DNA of 64,000 nucleotides, taken from NCBI GenBank assembly GCA_001683735.1, contig LUGG01000031.1:248001-312000 (forward strand). The letters run 5' to 3'. Positions 47,318 through 59,241 of the stretch are shown one piece after another. The notes under the pieces were generated by a model. That model was not told the origin of the DNA and did no database searches. It saw nothing but the letters and a program-made list of their open reading frames with translations. The stretch is from Grifola frondosa (taxonomy: Eukaryota; Basidiomycota; Agaricomycetes; Polyporales; Grifolaceae). Position numbers and translations under genes: made by a program. Numbering within the stretch: position 1 is the first letter of the stretch; each line of letters begins with the position of its first letter.

Positions 47318-49095
47318 GGGTCAACGCGGTTGTCTGTCGTGTCCAGGAAAGGTTGGGCATTCGATGGGAATTCCCGATTGGAAGACCGACCGACCGTCGC
47401 AGTCAGTGCTCCATATGGAAGGTGGTCCATTCTAGCGCCCAAACGAGGCGGTAAAAATACCACGTGACTTAGCAAACCGTATTCCGCGTTATTTGTCTCT
47501 ATTAGGATCCAAAGATATAATTTCTTCTTATTACTTTATCGATAGCATAATCCATGTCAACTCTACCCGCCAATGCTTACTCTCCTGGTCTTTGGCATAA
47601 TGCATGTAATTATTGCATCGAGTATGAATATCGCTGTTTCGCCGTATCAAAAAGACATGCTAGGTACGTATATGATCAAAGAAACCCCAAACGACTCTAG
47701 CCGCACTAAATTTGCGAGCGAAATTTCAAGCGACATAAGTGATGTGAAACTAGAGGAGCTAGCTAAAAGCTATCTGGTGGCATTTAATCATCTTTATGTG
47801 TCTAGTTCTACATAGGCCATCCTATTCTTACCTCATTCTAGTCGTTAGAGATTCCACACCTGTGCCATCCTCTCATATACCAAGGTCATCTCTTAACGAC
47901 ACCCAGCATATCATGAAGTATCTGTTTGAACAAGCACCCCTATGCACACAACTGCAAAAATCAAAGTTCGTAAATCATTGCTTTGCCAATTCCCTCATCT
48001 CAATTATTGTCAGTAGGCTCCTATGTCACAATTTTCGATGCGTTCTCACCCGTTTCTGCGACCAACTGTGCTTCAGAAGTTCTGAGCGCGTTCAGAGAAT
48101 GGTCGTCCAGAATAACCTCAGCCTTGCGAAACAGAAGCCGCACATATCTTATGCGTGTCAACAAATGTCGGTATCATATTGGTTCGCTTGGAAACGTCAA
48201 CTCTAATTCTGATCTTGGCGTGATCATACGGATTCGATTTTGGCTGACATGAGACGTTTTTGTGGAGCCTCGTCTGTCACAGATGAAGTTAGTCTCAGTC
48301 TCGAGAACATCATGACTTGAATTCAAGTAGGCGTGACTTATTAAATTCGTTCCAACTGTGGTTGGAGAGCACGATAAGATATGCCTCAGCTCACTACCAG
48401 AGGATCTTAGTGACGCAAACACGTTGTCGATAGGAGATGGCTTACCATTACAAAGTATGCGCGACATATCCTCAATTCCTTTAAATCCCGGAATTTATCA
48501 CACTCACAACTTCGATTGAAGTCGACCCTCCCATTTTATCTCCATTTGCACGCCGCGTTTGCTCGAGTGGCCCATTTTTCTGGCGCAGATGAATATGTCG
48601 ATTCCACCCTCCGGGACATAGACCAAATAAGGGTTTTATCCGAGGACAGTTTATTTGCGGACATCTTGAGCCTTGCGTTGGTGACACGGACTGGCGCCAC
48701 CGTTAGTTAAAGGCTGTGAGACAATAGCATGTGTTGTCCCGTTAGAGTGGCTAATATATACAGCAGTGAATTGTATCGGCTGGAAAGCAAGTAGATTACT
48801 TGGCTATGCGCGCTGTCTTTGAGATGGCGTCTGGCCCGCCACATCTACTTTCTGGTGACAGTATTATGAAAAGGGCATAAATCAGTGTCATACTGCACAC
48901 CAATACGCTACGAAACACCGAGTGTGATTTTATCTAGTACTCTAACACCGCTGCACGGAAGATCACTGCGACGAGTTAGAACAGACTCATGAGGGTGTTT
49001 TGACACTTACGATTCTAGCTGTGAAATCAACGGAGTAAAGACATGAGCCACACATAATAGGCAAGCTGCAAGTATGTAATCGAACGCCGTGTGTC
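47318..49095. other. Long gene-poor stretch
   Basis: The minus strand at 48080-48470 has coding-like pieces (SSGSELRHILSCSPTTVG; RYVRLLFRKAEVILDDHSL) broken by a stop, and the plus strand at 48516-48707 reads AFARVAHFSGADEYVDSTLR, reminiscent of BTB-associated helices. Neither is complete. A plus-strand frame at 47573-47815 has no known motif. Confidence 0.35.
47489..47514 (+). repeat. Orphan piece of U2 upstream promoter block
   Basis: TTATTTGTCTCTATTAGGAT and the next six bases match the start of the U2 unit almost perfectly, but unrelated sequence follows and no U2 gene is present. Confidence 0.6.
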
Positions 49096-49403
49096 TCAGT
49101 GTGTAGTATGTGACCATCGCAATGCGCTGGCCACCAAGAAACCTGGAAAAGCAAACACGTTAAAAGCACCGCCGGAATTCAATAAACGACGAGAACATAC
49201 CGACACCCTCCAGCCATGATGCGCTTGCCTATCAAGGAGCCCGGCGCATGTGCACGCGATTGGTTAAGCGCATAGACACCGACGCCTCCCAGAGCTGCGG
49301 TGCCGATAACACGGCAAGCGAGACAATCCTTCGGAAGAGACTTGGTTTGAGTCTGAGCATGTGCTCCCTGCTGAGCAGGAGATTGTGCTTCCAACGAGGA
49401 CAT
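49096..49403 (-). CDS. DMAC1-like small mitochondrial protein (DUF4536)
   Basis: Two exons: MSSLEAQSPAQQGAHAQTQT, then KDCLACRVIGTAALGGVGVY, NQSRAHAP and KRIMAGG; after an intron FLVASALRWSHTTH and stop. The C-x2-C, the following small hydrophobic helix, RAHAP and the last VASALRW helix match the distal membrane-arm assembly factor of complex I and its fungal relatives. At about 85 residues and two membrane helices it fits the family. The role in complex I assembly is inferred from animal homologues. Confidence 0.75.
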
Positions 49404-49956
49404 GGAGGTTGAGTTGAGGCCCCGAGGGCGACCGAGTGTCATTTCAATTTGAACAAACCCAAGTGCTACGAACCTTCTCGGCAACACACACGGCATGTCA
49501 CGCGGCGGTACTCGCAAGTATGTTGTGGTCAATGTCATACATCGACTCAGACAGTGTTTGCAGTTATTATATACAGCTATCGAAATGATTGATACATGAT
49601 GTTGGCGACTGCTCTTAACGTCAAGCAGCAAATATGATTGAAAAGACTTCGGCACAGAACATTCAATGTTTTTGAAAACGAATAGCAGAATTTGCGACGA
49701 ACAGACCTATAACTATCTAAGTCAGCCATTTGACTTAACAACAGATATACCCATAGGTAGCAGACCAGCAACACATAAGCAGCAGCGAAAGGAAGGGACA
49801 AGCAACATGATCCGTGTACTCAATCTGGGCTCGATTGAGACGAATAACAGGCATCCCAGTATGATACATAGCGTTCATCTGAGGAATACGTCAATTTGAC
49901 TCCCGAGCTCCTCGGACTTCAACTTACCAAAGTATGAACATACTCGTCGTCTAATA

Positions 49957-50651
49957 CTACAACTCGATCTCACGCACACCGTCTTTATCGACCACTCTGA
50001 CCTTGTACTTCTCGGGCGACACAACTAACCGCTTCGCGACTTCGTCCAGGCATCGTCGGAGTGTGGCAAGGCCCTCCTCGAGCGAGGCCTCCGGGTCATG
50101 GTATCTACAAATGTCACCAGGTGAGTGCGAGAGCACCAGCTACATCAATCATGCTCACCGATCTAGCAAACTGAGCGCGAAGTAGCTGCCGTATCCATGC
50201 GCGGCAAAGGGGACGCTCGTCATGGTGCCGAGATAGTCGATCCAGTATAGATGCGGTGTATATGTGCTCGTATCATATCCGCCAACAAGGAGATTCACTG
50301 AGTATGGCTTGCGTGATCGTAGAGAGCTCGCAAGCGCGCCGCGGATCCATGAGGCGGCAGAGGAGGGTCGGAGGGGGTGGGTGTTACGAATTTGGTATAG
50401 CCGGAGATTGCGCTCGACGTACTCAGCGAATTGCACCGTGTCACCTGGATGCATATCAATTGAAGACACTGCTTGATACGATACGGGATATAGCACGTAC
50501 CTGGTTCACCAGAATAAGCCATGAGGAGATGAGGGCTAATGACCTTGATTTTGTCCTCGTCCACCTTCATCTTGATGATGGAACGTGCAGCGGTAGTGTC
50601 TGCAGCAACAATAACATAGCCCTTTCCGGTCAATGCGAAAGAAATATCCAT
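49957..50651 (-). CDS. PRE1: 20S proteasome subunit beta-4
   Basis: Non-catalytic beta subunit (yeast Pre1, human PSMB2) of the proteasome core. Exon 1 MDISFALTGKGYVIVAADTT and MKVDEDKIKVISPHLLMAYSGEPG; exon 2 from DTVQFAEYVERNLRLYQIRN, RPSSAASWIRGALASSLRS, VNLLVGGYDTST and LYWIDYLGT to SLLDR; exon 3 YHDPEASLEEGLATLRRCLDEV and KDGVREIEL. It starts directly at the mature N-terminus without propeptide, as usual for beta-4. Complete, no lesions. Confidence 0.95.
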
Positions 50652-50773
50652 GGCTTATGTCGTGATGAAAGGAACGAAAGAAACGAGAGTGTACGCGTCC
50701 AAGCATGACGCGTCACGCGTCTGCATTAGACCCATCGGCAAATGCCGTGATCTTGGGCGCTTCGTGGTTCGGT

Positions 50774-51360
50774 GACTTAACAGGCCCCGGGCAACTCCAC
50801 TAGATGTTTGTCCGGAATTAGCATATTTGAGGGCCGAAAATTGGCCAAATTCTTGTCCGACTTTGCATTTTTAACCACCAAATCGAGCCAAATTTCGGGA
50901 TTTCTTGTCCAGATTTAGCATTTTTGAGGCCCGCCGGCCGGTCAACTTCCGGGGCACCGTATGACAACTGAAGAGAAAACTCGGAAATATGGGCGACCAT
51001 CCACCATGTTTGCCAAATCCGGAACATTCAGTTTACATGACAAGACCTCGAGCCTTTGCTACTAAGGACAAAACAAAACAAAAACCTCGGAACTACACTG
51101 AATACATATGGTGCTTTTTTACAACAGGTAGCAGATGAAACAGATGCGGCATAGAAACATGTATTTACCCTTCTTCAATCATAATTCGGAGGCGATGGAA
51201 GGGTTCAGAAACTGTGACATATACGTGACAAATCGTGACATGTGACTATTGTGTTATCCGAGTTAGCATTTCGGAGGCCGAAAAGTTTGCATTTTTGAGG
51301 CCCTTTTTGGAGATTTCGGCGGACAAACGTCTAGTGGAGTTGCCCGGGGCCTGACTTAAC
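50774..51360. mobile_element. hAT-like MITE with 8-bp target duplication
   Basis: The element is 571 bp (50782-51352). Its ends are inverted repeats of about 33 bp beginning AGGCCCCGGGCAACTCCACT, with one internal mismatch. It is flanked by GACTTAAC on both sides (50774-50781 and 51353-51360). Inside, the motif TTAGCATTTTTGAGGCC recurs in both orientations near each end. There is no coding capacity, so it depends on a transposase elsewhere. The 8-bp duplication points to the hAT superfamily. Confidence 0.88.
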
Positions 51361-51747
51361 ACCTCTTAACACCCTCACCTGAGTCGTCGAATTGGATGCT
51401 GATGCTGTTTATTTTCTGATGGCATTTTGCTTGAAGGCGTCTAGAAACAAACCAGCGAAGCTCTCGCTGAATTTAAACAATATTTGCTGAGGAAGTACAG
51501 ATTGACATTCGATGGGTGTCGATTTTGTTAGAAATTAATGAGCGGAATGATACTCTCGAGGCGAAAAATAATAGCGAGGACATAACGATTATTATCACGA
51601 ACGTAAAAACAAGCAAATATAGTCTCAGAAACCCTGACTTTGCTGTCTCTCACTGTACAGAAGATATTTATGCGACAAGCGTAGACATCAGGTTATCGGC
51701 ATTCATTTCATCGTAGGTCCACAGAGTGGCAGATTTGGGGTCCTGGG
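51361..51747. other. Spacer
   Basis: AT-rich, no gene seen. Confidence 0.4.
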
Positions 51748-52372
51748 TCACCGTAACCTATCCGGGCATCTATGAATGGATGACTGAAAAACAGTGAACC
51801 ACGCAGTAAATTCATCTTGTCTGAATTAGCCATGAGGTACCATTCTCCCGGTCTAGAACTGTCCTTCAGCTTAAGTCCGTAGCAAGTTTCGTGGGGATAA
51901 CGATAAATATCGTTAGCAACAGCTCAATTTGAAGTTCTGTGCCACCTGAACTTTGAAGCTGAATCCAGACCCTCATAAAATTCGGTATCAGTGACCTTGC
52001 TTGCCGTGGTAATAAGTTGGTGCAATCCGTTATGAGTACGTCTCGTGTCAATAGCTGTCGGCGCATACCTTGGCATCCCAGGAATATCTTGCATAGCGAT
52101 CGGAATCCATCAACGAATATGTGACCAACTTGCTACCATTTTTCTGGACGTCGGTGGTCCTAGAAGTATCTTGGTAGTTCGCGCTCCACTACATAGTCAT
52201 CGCTTAGGTCCTTAGCCAGAGACATAAGAAAGAGACAAACCTCCAGATCATTCTTCATTGATTCACTTTCATCTTTGAGCGTGATAGTCTCATCGCGAGT
52301 CCAACATTGGCTGAGGTTGCAGATGCGGTTTCCGCAGGGTCCCCCCCGGAGGATAGTCAGGGGAGTAGACAT
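51748..52372 (-). CDS. Stand-alone beta-trefoil protein 2
   Basis: Exon 1 (52241-52372, 44 codons) ends NRICNLSQCWTRDETITLKD..NDLE; exon 2 (52069-52188, 40 codons) is WSANYQDTSRTTDVQ...MDSDRYARYSWDAK; exon 3 starts VTDTEFYEGLD. Later segments are YGLKLKDSSRPGEWYLM and, after a splice acceptor, DEFTAWFTVFQ. Introns before the Trp of exon 2 and before the Val of exon 3 match those in the trefoil gene at 54414-55132 and in the oxidase fusion. An in-frame TGA at 51924 in exon 3 means either an unseen intron or damage. The GGGGGGG run before CGNRIC may hide another slip. Small, no signal peptide. Confidence 0.6.
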
Positions 52373-54413
52373 TCTTGGTCGTGGGATTGCCTGAAAAAAA
52401 CCTGTATCGAAAAATGATGTTCATTATTGAGGACATGTCCTTACCTTTCTTTGGAGGAGGCCAGAAGACGAAAATTGAAGTGTCAGTATTTTCATTATGA
52501 CAACGGGGACCCCAACGTACGTTGTCTAGACATGCTAGCGTTCGCGCAACTGAGAGAATAGCTTGGAGAAAGACCACGAGAAACCACAGTCTACTTTCAC
52601 ATCCTTAAGAGCTGAGTATGGGCTCCAAACTTTGAATCTTCTCGCTGTAAGCGCTGTGCAGCGTCAAATCAAGAAGTCGTCTGCAACTGTAGGTTTGAGT
52701 TTCGCCAATTTCCGCTATCTGACAATTGACACACGTTTGTCTGGTGCTCTTTTGAATGACACGATGTCGTGATTTCCTCAGAATTGCTTGAATTGATCCG
52801 CGGATCTCCTGGGTCCAATGCCGAAGGGTTAAAAGCGGATCATTTGGGCGCTCGAATCGTTGCTTGTCCGCTCACCTGTCCAGGTACGAGAAGGATTTCA
52901 GCTTGATGATATTGAGACCGGCCATTGATCGCGTGCTGCGTGTGTGAACGTTGTGCAGGTGTAGCGCGCAACAGCATTGCAAATCCGTGAATTTCTCACC
53001 GACTTTGAGTTTTAATATACGGACACCACCGTGATGATGCCGAAGATGCACGATCCTACGCAACTCAATCACCTCCAGGCTTGCTCTAAGAATCGCATGC
53101 AAGCATGCTCCATCTAGGAAGCTGAGCGCAATGCGGCTTCAGTCGTGGCTGGCAAGGTGAGATGCGAGAGATGGGTTTGTGGATGATAAACCAGGGATGC
53201 ATATGTCGTAATGTATAAATGGTCGGTTTATTGAGTACGGATTGCTTGACTGAAGGGTTAATGGCCGTGCCGTGGGTTCACGTAGAGACAGAGGTACATT
53301 TGAGAGCAAGTGCTACGTGCAACTGGCACGTTATCGACCACAAAGTGTCACGTTAGGCTCCTATTGCGTAATTCAATAGACGATGCTCACCGGGGTTTGC
53401 ACGGGTAGATCTTCCTCCTGCTTCATTAAGTCCAACCGTCGACCGCGTTTTGGGGCAGACGCTGTAAGCATACAACGAATGTAGTAGAGTTCTAGCGCGC
53501 AGTATTCATAAATGCGTTAGCTTTTTTTTTTTTGCGATGTGTTAGATGAATTGGAAAATTTTGACATCGCTATGATGTTGAAGACGCATGCCAATCCAGA
53601 ACAACAAAAAGCAGGTTATTGAGCACGAGCAATTTTGTCCGCTGACGGTGCAGCTGCGGACAATGCCAAAAGTCAATGTCCCTCCACAATTTGTCCATGT
53701 ATAGACACACTCACCCAAGACACAAAGTTATTCTTATTCGTGTGGGAGATGAAGCTTCATCCTCCGTCGATAGAGGGATCGTGGTGTCAAAAGAATCGCT
53801 CCAGTAAAGATAGGATGCTCTGCGCGCTCCGCTATATCTGATTTGCATGTGCAGAGCGCCAGAGCGCGAGACAAATGAACGTTAGGCACAGCGCGCTACA
53901 CTTGAATGCTTCGAATTCGGCAAAGCGTGGAAAGCGAAGGTCGGGGGTTTAAATAAGAATTCTGATATCGCAAGCGATAGAAAGTCAGGCTGATTCTTGG
54001 CGCTCACGGCGGCTATCTAGGAATAGATTTGCGGACTCACTCGAATGCTCTAGGACTACATTATAACATAATGCATAGGCCTCATCCACATCGCGGTCGA
54101 CATTGCACCTTCACCTTAGTCTCGCTTTCTTCAAAACTTGTTTATTACGCCATTGCTCGAGTTGCTGTAGTCCTGAATTTGTCGATGTCAAAATACGAGC
54201 AATCGAGGAGATTTTGGTCAAATCAAACCCTCAAATCCAAAACATCGTTATGGCCTAACTTGATCGTACAGAGAATACACAGCACATCCCTTAATAGTGG
54301 TAAGACAGATGAGAATACCGCCTGATCGGAACGCCTCCATCGCTTTAGACAGAAACTTGGAACACCTATATGATTGCGGCGTGATGTGGCTCCAACAACT
54401 GGGCATCGAAACC
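52373..54413. other. Long gene-poor stretch
   Basis: Just left of it, trefoil gene 2 may have an upstream exon (minus strand, FVFWPPPKKG and then a GTAAGG donor). A minus-strand frame at 52872-53102 has no known motif. A T12 run lies near 53521. Confidence 0.4.
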
Positions 54414-55132
54414 TCAACCGATGGGCAGGGTCATAGTGAAGGTCCACGCAGTCGCTTTATCTGCATTTAGACCCCCAAGCACGATCTGCAATTATTTCTA
54501 TGAGCGGATAGCCGAAGTGCTGAGCATGAGGCGGAGAACTTACTCTTCGTGTGAAGCCCTCTACTCGAAAATCGGGTATGACATAGCGGCCACTGTTTTT
54601 CTCCTTGACTCTGGAGGAATTGTGCAGGTGTCAGCATACCGTGGGCATAAATTAATGAAGTGTTGGAGTGCGGTACTCACTTATAAGCCTGTCCCATGAA
54701 GTGGATACCGCCCGGAGGGAGGGATGGGGGAGCATCCTCGAGGTAAAATTGAGCAGCAGACGCTTCCACAACTTGAACAATTGATGGCGTGCCAACCTAC
54801 AACTTTTTCATAAGTCTACTGCTCACAAGGGAGCTAATCAGTCACACCGTCAAAGCACTGGCTGGCTCGGAAAATCCAGCATAGAGTCCGGTATCCTCTG
54901 ATCTGATTGTAAACAGATTAGTGATATTGTCAACAGGCATCGCAGCCCACTGGTAAAAGGACATGTTGAGTCCATTAGCTCAGAGAAGAGGACAGATACA
55001 AACTTGTAGGTTTCCCTCGACGGCGTCATCTTGGATGATTTCAGTTTGCTCAACTTCAATAGGGCTGCTCCAGCACAAGTTGTGGTTGGTAGTTAAGTTA
55101 CAGATGCGGTACTGACAGCCGCCCTGACTCAT
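54414..55132 (-). CDS. Stand-alone beta-trefoil protein 1
   Basis: Five exons, all joining in frame: MSQGGCQYRICNLTTNHNLC...VEGNLQ (55004-55132, 43 codons), WAAMPVDNITNLFTIRSED and GLYAGFSEPASALT, VGTPSIVQVVEASAAQFYLE to FMGQAY, KVKEKNSGRYVIPDF to TRR, and IVLGGLNADKATAWTFTM ending LPIG. The segments line up with the trefoil of the oxidase fusion: YAGFS with YAGFS, Y(K/T)VKE(K/N)NSG, and A(T)AWTF with QTQWNF, with introns at the same four places. About 160 residues, no signal peptide, as is usual for cytoplasmic fungal lectins and trefoil protease inhibitors. Ligand unknown; the missing Q-x-W pairs leave either role open. Confidence 0.72.
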
Positions 55133-56112
55133 GAAAGTAGTAGGCAGAAACAGCATCCTGGCTTGAGGAGCCATAGTATAATGGTCTCGAGGTGACAACC
55201 CTGAGGTTCGCGTCCTCTATTCAGCAGTTAAGAAGGGATCCCAGCAGGGTGCTAGGGCGCTTCTTGGATTGTCAGGAGGTATAGAGATGTCCGCGTCTGT
55301 TGCAAGTGCATGCCAATCCTGGCGGTCCACGAGACTCGAGTGAGATATCTTCGGGCGCCTCCCTTGTCCCAGTTCCGTGCTTCTCGCTCATATGATCAGG
55401 TACGAGGCGTCGCCTTCAGTTCCATTTTCGAACTCGAACTTAATGAAATCAGCACGATGTTGGCGATATTTCACACCTTTGCTACAAAAATATGTGCTGT
55501 GTGAGTTCGCAGTCGTGAGCTGGAACGCAGTAGAATGTGGACACGCACGTTCGTAGGGCTTCGTTACTGAATTGATGTGGTCAACCGTCATATATAGGTG
55601 CTGGTTTGACCTGCATTATAGCAGTATTAAAGCGGCATTGTAAATACAATGTTGTGTGAGCAGCTTCTCAAGACGTAGGTTGGTCAGCATGATGAATGAA
55701 TGTGCACCAACATCCATTTTCTAATTTTGCCATGTATCTGATTGATAGCCTAGTATCACTGCTACACAGATAGGGACGTGGCAAGACGGCGGGAGACAAC
55801 AGATATACGAGGTACGAGACCGTCGAGACGGACGCGAGACCTGAAATTGAAATCGGAGTTCTAAACGCCGCGACGCCAAATCTCAAATTCAAACCTGGCA
55901 CTGGTCACCAACATCCCAATCGTTAACATTTACCATGGCTTGGGTTATGTTCATTGCCATTTTCATATAGCCAATCGTTTGAGGTTCGTAGCACCTGACT
56001 ATCTCCCCCTTCAGCGCCATGGGTATGACGTATGCCGCTTCGATACGGGTGGTATCAGATATAAGCAGGCGTGAAACTCATCTCCATTGTTCCATTGCTT
56101 TCTGCCACTAAT
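55133..56112. other. Spacer
   Basis: Contains a tRNA-like remnant near 55167-55215 (see rejected items). A TATA-like AGATATAAGCAGG near 56056 lies about 57 bp before the dehydrogenase start. Confidence 0.45.
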
Positions 56113-57150
56113 ATGCCATCGTATGCTGTAATCGGAGCCTCAAGGGGTATTGGCTTGGAGTATGTTCGTCAACTGGTAAATGTCTGTTCAAATCCTTAGG
56201 CATCACACTGAAGGTCTTCAAACAGGCGGGGGTCCCTCAAAATATTGTGTTCGCTTTAGTACGAAACAGAAGCAAGGCCATAGACTTGGCTGTCATTGCG
56301 GAAAGCTCCAAGAATCTCTATGTGGTAGAAGGAGACGTAGCTGATGCAGCGAGCATCGAGGTGGGTGTCATCATATGTTCAATAATTTACTCTTGTTCAT
56401 GATGCGACATCTGTGAAGGTCGCGGCGGGCCAGATAGCCAAGATCAATGGTGGCTCCCTTGACATTTTGATCCACAATGCTGCATTGCTCAAAAATGGAA
56501 CATTTTTCCATACGTTCGCTGACTAGTGAGTATATAATGCTATCCTGATGACTTCTCAATATTCACATACATGGATTAGTGAAAGTCCCGAAGAGCTAGA
56601 TGCTGATTTCATCGAATCGGTTGGTGTACCGAAATACAATTCAAACTGTCCTGACAGATGAGCCAGTTCAAAATCAACGTTCTAGGTGTAATACATACTA
56701 TCAATGCTTTCCTACCGCTATTGCGCAAGGGCACGACGAAGAAAATCATCGTTATAGGAGCAGGAGGCGGCGACCCCGACTTTGTGTGGAAAGCTCGTCA
56801 ATCGCGCTTGGCCGCATACGGAACAACCAAAGGTGCTTCCGTAGTAGTGACTGCGAAGTACGCTGCCCTATTAGAGGACGAAGGATTTACCGTCGTTTCT
56901 TTGAGCCCAGGACTAGTCAATACCGGTATTTTGCCTTTAGTGTCTGGTTGGAGAGTCGCTGACCTCGCCGACAGGCGAAGTACCCGGAACAGCCGATGCC
57001 TGGTCGGATATTATAGCAGGCGTGCAAAAAGCAAATCCTGGGATGGAATTAGTGGCGCAGGATGTCGCGGATTCTGTGAGGACACAGCTGCAGATCATTG
57101 ATGTTGTCAAACAGAGTGACGCCGGGGGTTTGTTGTCGCACAGAGGGTAG
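56113..57150 (+). CDS. Short-chain dehydrogenase/reductase, paralogue 1
   Basis: Rossmann-fold NAD(P)H oxidoreductase of the C-factor-like type. The start MPSYAVIGASRGIGLEYVRQ carries the TGxxxGxG-type cofactor loop (GASRGIG). Then IVFALVRNRSKA, LYVVEGDVAD, LDILIHNAALL, FKINVLGVIHTINAFLPLL, KKIIVIGAGGGDPDFVW, the catalytic Y-G-T-T-K (Y-x3-K) and VVSLSPGLVNTG; after the last intron EVPGTADAWSDIIAGVQK and QSDAGGLLSHRG. Six short introns. Substrate unknown. Very similar to the inverted copy at 62197-63308. Confidence 0.87.
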
Positions 57151-57579
57151 ATGTATTATCGGGAGGTAAAGGAGGGCGCAATTTGGACGTTCGAGTGTAC
57201 GTGTAGTAGCTTTCAGAACCTGCGTGAATGAAGGACCAAGGACAATTGCTTTTATTGCGATAGAAAATGCAGCCTGATCTCGATCGCGTCGGAAACGCGA
57301 TCGACTGACGCGCTGCAGCCACCGACGCGTCAAGCACTTATTGCATTTCAGCCACGTTCTTCAAAAAATGGGCAACGAGCTCCATTTTCGTCTGAGCACC
57401 AATCAATTGTAGATCATCAAAGTTTATGCTCAACAACCGAGGCTACGCTGTATGGCGTACAAAGCGCGATCTATACAGTTACATCAGCCCAAGCAAATCA
57501 TGATGTGGTCATAGCTAATCCAGTTTCCCCAAATCCAACAGCTCGTCGACCAGGACGACCTAAAGCGCAATACACCACC
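57151..57579. other. Spacer between convergent genes
   Basis: No gene. Has a short palindromic GATCGCGTCGGAAACGCGATC near 57280, a possible hairpin beyond the dehydrogenase 3' end. Confidence 0.4.
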
Positions 57580-59241
57580 TCACCGAATGCTCAGAATCCC
57601 GCTGCTGGTGCTCCCAATTCTATCCGAGCCTTTCTGCTCCTTGACCTTTTTCACTTTGGGCACGTCCCACACCCGCCAGAATTTCAGATTCTCGTCGCCT
57701 GCTCCTGTGCACACGACGTCGCCGTTGGGGCCCAGCGCGCTCCAGAGCACGCGCGAGTCGTGCGCGTCGCGGATCTCGATGACACGCTCCATGGATGGGT
57801 AACCGTGAATCATGATCGCGTTCGTCGGGTAGCCATGTGTTGTGAGGAACTCCTTGCGGTGCGGGGACCATTGAATGGACGTGATCTGCGACGGCGTCGC
57901 GAGTGAGTGTAGGCGTGCTCCAGTCGTCGTATTCCAGATATGCACCGTCGCGTCCGATGTCCCACCGCCCGATGCAAGCAGTGACGGTTGCCACGGGCAC
58001 CACGCGATCGCCTTCACCGCAGCCGTATGGCTTCGCTTCGTCCACCGGGCGGCGCCCCGCGTCCCTGGAGTGACATCCCCAATACGACCATCCCACACGT
58101 TCACCACATTGTCGTTGCCCCCGCTCGCGAGCAGCTCGCCGTCGCTACGCCACTTGAGCCCGCATACCTCGCCTTGATGCCCTAGCAGCTCCCCGACTTT
58201 GTGCCGCGCAACCCGAACGTCATGGTGCCAGATGCTTCCGTCCCCGCATCCCGACGTCATAATGTGCTGGTGCCACGCGATACAAGCTACCTGGCTGGAA
58301 TGTCCCGCCATCGTCCGCATCTTTGTCTGCGTCTCCACATCCCACAGCTCCACCGCGCCGTTGCCGAGTCCGACACCTAGGAATTGCCCATCGTTGGAAA
58401 AGTCCAGCGCAGAGACATATCCACCATCCGGAGCTGCACCGACATGGACGACATCCCCCGAGTCCGCCCGCCATATGTACGTGTTCTCTGCCAGTGCTAC
58501 TGCGAGCACATTAAGGCTACTCCAGGCAACGAGGTTCAGGTAGAAATCATCCACCATTCCAGGCGCATCCAGCACACGCTCCGGCTGCGTCGGGATCCTG
58601 CGGCCTTTGCTGGTCGTGGTGGAGGTAGAGGTAGGGAGTGCGCCAGGACGTGCGTAGAGTGGTCGCACGAGCTCGCGCGCCTGCGCGAGTAGTGGATCAG
58701 AGACTGATGGAGGCGGTTCGTGATAGGCAAGTATACGTCGGTTGAGAGGTATGCCAGCGGCCTTTGCAAGACGAGCGGTGTGGCCTGGAGAGGCTGATTG
58801 GGGGTTCAGAGACATGAGGTCAAGTGTTGCAGTTATCTCGTCCGTAGGATCACGCGTGGTGATAAACCTATCTCGAGTATCTCTCTGCAAATAAGATGAG
58901 TCCCTTATGAGTATACTCTATATCGTCCTCACCGATGGCTGCGACTTCGAACGCTTCTCGGACTTTGGCGGAACGTAGTCCCGCGTAACAACTTCCAATC
59001 TACTCTCCACTCCTCCCTTACGTATGAGCCCCGAACTCGCCTGGCGCCTTAGACCTTCGGAGACATGGAGCGAGCCGTTCGTCGTCCGCTTGATTGGAGA
59101 TGAGGGTCTACTTGCAATGAATGGGTTGGAGGCATCAGCCTGGGAATAACTGAGTCCGTTCAATGCGGATGTCAATGACGGAGTAAGAGGCGTTTTCGCC
59201 TCCGAGCGAGAGCGATGTCTGGAAGGTGTTTTGAAAGCCAT
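57580..59241 (-). CDS. CDC20: CDC20-type activator of the anaphase-promoting complex
   Basis: WD40 substrate receptor of APC/C that triggers anaphase. Exon 1 is MAFKTPSRHRSRSEAKTPLT to KSEKRSKSQPS, phosphorylation-rich. Exon 2 starts RDTRDRFITTRD, the C-box (DRFIxxR), then SPGHTARLAKAAGIPLNRRI. WD40 blades follow: FYLNLVAWSSLNVLAVAL, YVSALDFSNDGQFLGVGL, SQVACIAWHQHIMTSG, GEVCGLKWRSDGELLASG, AAVKAIAWCPWQPSLLASGG, QITSIQWSPHRKEFLTTHG and SRVLWSALGPNGDVVCTG. It ends with SGILSIR, the C-terminal Ile-Arg tail that docks on APC/C. No lesions. Cdh1 is possible but the VVCTGAGDEN blade fits Cdc20 better. Confidence 0.93.

Noticed and set aside
55167..55215. tRNA-like sequence with A-box TAGTATAATGG and B-box GGTTCGCGTCC
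   Set aside because: The boxes are about 13 nt too close, no anticodon arm can be drawn and the acceptor strand GGAGCCA has no partner downstream. It is at most a decayed tRNA fragment.
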